Shown here in pieces: positions 7,219 to 8,960 of a stretch of 8,960 nt of DNA. The position numbers and the translations under genes are program-made. The notes below the pieces were generated by a model, which was given only the letters and a program-made list of their open reading frames with translations, had not been told where the DNA came from and ran no database searches. The stretch is taken from assembly GCA_900555425.1 (NCBI GenBank), contig UNSM01000029.1:1-8960 (forward strand), read 5' to 3'. The first letter of the stretch is position 1. Each line of letters starts with the position of its first letter. This DNA is from Candidatus Saccharimonadota bacterium. GTDB taxonomy: Bacteria > Patescibacteriota > Saccharimonadia > Saccharimonadales > Saccharimonadaceae.

Positions 7219-8960
7219 ATGGCACGAGTTGATTACACGACGGATTCCGAAACTGACAGCAGATTAAATCCTGCTGAGCAGGCTGAGTCGGCTGGTTATG
7301 ATAGCGGGTCAGAGTTAAGTGATCGCGAAAAAGATGCCATAAACGACCTTGAATCTCAGTTTGATAATAAAGATTCGGACTTGAATCCTAATCAAAACGA
7401 TTCCGCCAGCGCTGCCGTTAATGACCAAGAATCTTCTGTTCCAAGCAACGGTTTTTATCAGCCGTCTGCGGGGAAAAAGAAAAGTCCAGTAACGTTCAAG
7501 TCTTTACTGAAAAAACGCGGACCAATTGCAATAATTTCTATTATATTAAGTATAATAAGCGCAATACTGGGAATGATTGCCAGTTCAGCTACAATGATAC
7601 AAAACATTATGGAGAATTTCACCTGGAAAAATGACTCCGCCACAATTGTTAAAGAATCCCGCGTGAAAAAAGTCATGAATAGAATGATCGGAGCAAGTGA
7701 TGACGCAGGAATCTGTAAAAACAAAAAAATACGCTGTAAAACAGGGCGGCTCTCTAATAGGGCTCTCAATAAATTTAAGAAGTCTGGTCTAACTCCAGTT
7801 GACGCCAATGGCAATGAAATGAAGCTAAAGAAAACTGGTTACCCAGAAAAAAATCCAACCCATTGGAAAATAGAAGGAGTAAACGGCGGAAAGCCTATTG
7901 AAGCATCAAAATTAAAGGACGAATTACTAAAGAAAGAGAATCGTAAAATTGCCAGTAAGGTCTATGGCAGAACCGGTCTGTTGAAAATGCGTTTCCGCGC
8001 CTGGACAGGAAAGCATATGAGTAAGCTCTACAATAAGTTCAGCCTTAAAAGAAATAGTGCAATGTCAAAAATCGATAAAAAACTTAAAATAACAGAGAGG
8101 ATAAAAAAATTCCGAGAAGGGATGCCAAAATTTAATAACAGCACAGCCGTCAATAACGTTAAGACCGGAATTAATAAGATGGGAGGCAAATTAAAAAAAG
8201 GAGCACTAGCCTACACTATTGCTGCCGGTTATTGCTTAGCTGTAAAAATTCCAAATATTATCGCAGCAGGAGTTACTGCAGTTCAGCTAGCCCCTCTGCT
8301 CGGATTGGTTATGGATGTAGTACTATCTCCCGGATCGCAGGCTAAAGCTTCTGGACTAGATAGTCAACCTGCCGCAGCATTATTATTAGGTCAGAAGGCT
8401 TCAGCTGCCGAATCTACAGGCAGCGGGTTCTCTCAAGAAACGATGGAAACTATAGGCGACATGCTTACTCAAAGGGGCAAAATGAAAGATTCTGAAAACA
8501 CCGAAGGATCAGCTCTGGACTCTCCATTTCTCCTTGCAGCAATGGGTGTCAATAATGACAAGCCAGGAATTGCTAAAAATTATGTGCCAGGATATTCAAT
8601 AGTTACAAATCCCATAATTCGCAAAATCAATGATCTTAAAGGCGCTACTCAAGGGGCGTGCGATTTCATACTTAGCCCAGTTACAATGTACACTTTTATG
8701 GCCATAGAGGGTGCAGCTACCGCGGCCGCCGGTGGATGGCCTAAATTGGTAACTTGGGTAGGAAGCCAAACTCTCGGTGCAATAGTTACAAAGGTAGCAG
8801 AGGTAGCAGTAGGCGACCAAGTTAAAACAATTCTTGAAGAACTAGCAAAGAAATTTCTTGTACCAAATAATGCTCAATATAAAGATTTGGGTGACGCACT
8901 TGGTGTTGGAGCGGCAGCGTTCTTTGCAAGCGGATCTATGGGGCAGATGTTACCAGGGCT
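7219..8960 (+). CDS. Large unrecognised membrane protein of the T4SS operon (3' end outside window)
   Basis: Open from ATG 7219 to the right edge without a stop; 580 complete codons. I do not recognise a family. An in-frame TAG at 7207-7209 makes 7219 the first possible start; the Shine-Dalgarno is weak (GAG at 7211-7213). Residues 1-85 are disordered and acidic (by my count 19 D/E, 5 K/R). Residues 86-100 are basic (KKK...KK R), followed by one strong membrane helix at ~102-122. Residues ~123-327 are strikingly basic (about 52 K/R to 16 D/E), with C166 and C173 close together. Further hydrophobic, Ala/Gly-rich stretches lie at ~328-371 and ~475-540. The basic flank before the helix suggests a cytoplasmic N-terminus. 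The gene follows virB4 by 17 bases in the same direction, so it is probably co-transcribed and part of the same machine. An N-in single helix after a ~100-residue leader recalls VirB8-type topology, but I see no VirB8 sequence signature. Confidence 0.8.
   Translation, partial: MARVDYTTDSETDSRLNPAEQAESAGYDSGSELSDREKDAINDLESQFDNKDSDLNPNQNDSASAAVNDQESSVPSNGFYQPSAGKKKSPVTFKSLLKKRGPIAIISIILSIISAILGMIASSATMIQNIMENFTWKNDSATIVKESRVKKVMNRMIGASDDAGICKNKKIRCKTGRLSNRALNKFKKSGLTPVDANGNEMKLKKTGYPEKNPTHWKIEGVNGGKPIEASKLKDELLKKENRKIASKVYGRTGLLKMRFRAWTGKHMSKLYNKFSLKRNSAMSKIDKKLKITERIKKFREGMPKFNNSTAVNNVKTGINKMGGKLKKGALAYTIAAGYCLAVKIPNIIAAGVTAVQLAPLLGLVMDVVLSPGSQAKASGLDSQPAAALLLGQKASAAESTGSGFSQETMETIGDMLTQRGKMKDSENTEGSALDSPFLLAAMGVNNDKPGIAKNYVPGYSIVTNPIIRKINDLKGATQGACDFILSPVTMYTFMAIEGAATAAAGGWPKLVTWVGSQTLGAIVTKVAEVAVGDQVKTILEELAKKFLVPNNAQYKDLGDALGVGAAAFFASGSMGQMLPG

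Noticed and set aside
7458..7814. 118-codon open frame on the minus strand.
   Set aside because: It lies fully inside the plus-strand gene starting at 7219, which is continuously open with coherent protein features; there is no ribosome binding site or recognisable product.
1..8960. Alternative genetic code with UGA read as Gly, as in Gracilibacteria/SR1.
   Set aside because: All long frames are open under the standard stops, contain no in-frame TGA, end in TAA or TAG, and encode glycine with GGN.

Overview
This window is one continuous, all plus-strand gene block for a type IV secretion-like (T4SS/conjugation-type) inner-membrane machine. Sequence style points to a Candidate Phyla Radiation bacterium, most likely Saccharibacteria (TM7). 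The evidence is a PrgI-family protein opening with YKVPQDVEAEDKLLGP, a separate TraC-like protein directly before a VirB4-type ATPase, and VirB6/TrbL-like proteins carrying the SPLAF...LLPGTEKWFKKW signature with very long soluble tails. The taxon is inferred from remembered family resemblance, not from a search. None of the long reading frames contains an in-frame TGA, which argues against the UGA=Gly code of Gracilibacteria/SR1.

Layout: (1) 1-929, the C-terminal part of a VirB6/TrbL-like protein cut by the left edge. (2) 930-984, a 55-base gap holding a well-formed promoter. (3) 985-3516, a complete second VirB6/TrbL-like protein of 843 aa; its residues ~404-435 align with the first visible residues of gene 1, so the two are tandem paralogs. 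(4) 3517-3545, a short gap with a second promoter. (5) 3546-4457, PrgI family (VirB3-like). (6) 4467-5342, TraC-like protein. (7) 5342-7201, VirB4-type ATPase, overlapping the previous stop by one base. (8) 7219 to the right edge, a large unrecognised membrane protein of at least 580 aa, cut by the window end. There is no gene-free stretch above 60 bases. I saw no tRNA, rRNA, CRISPR, insertion sequence or clear intrinsic terminator.

How the genes fit together: the VirB6-like proteins would form the polytopic membrane core, the PrgI protein would be the small VirB3-type partner, and the VirB4 ATPase (with the TraC-like subunit) would power assembly or substrate transport from the cytoplasmic face. 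The last gene is co-directional, 17 bases downstream of virB4, and is probably another subunit. No relaxase, VirD4-type coupling protein, peptidoglycan hydrolase or pilin is visible here, so whether the machine moves DNA or protein cannot be decided from this window.

Two initiation modes alternate. The genes right behind promoters (985 and 3546) have predicted leaders of only 2-3 bases and no Shine-Dalgarno site, while the following genes at 4467 and 5342 have clear Shine-Dalgarno sites. The most useful unexplained items are this leaderless arrangement, the paired VirB6-like proteins with unlike tails, and the charge-polarised protein at the right edge.
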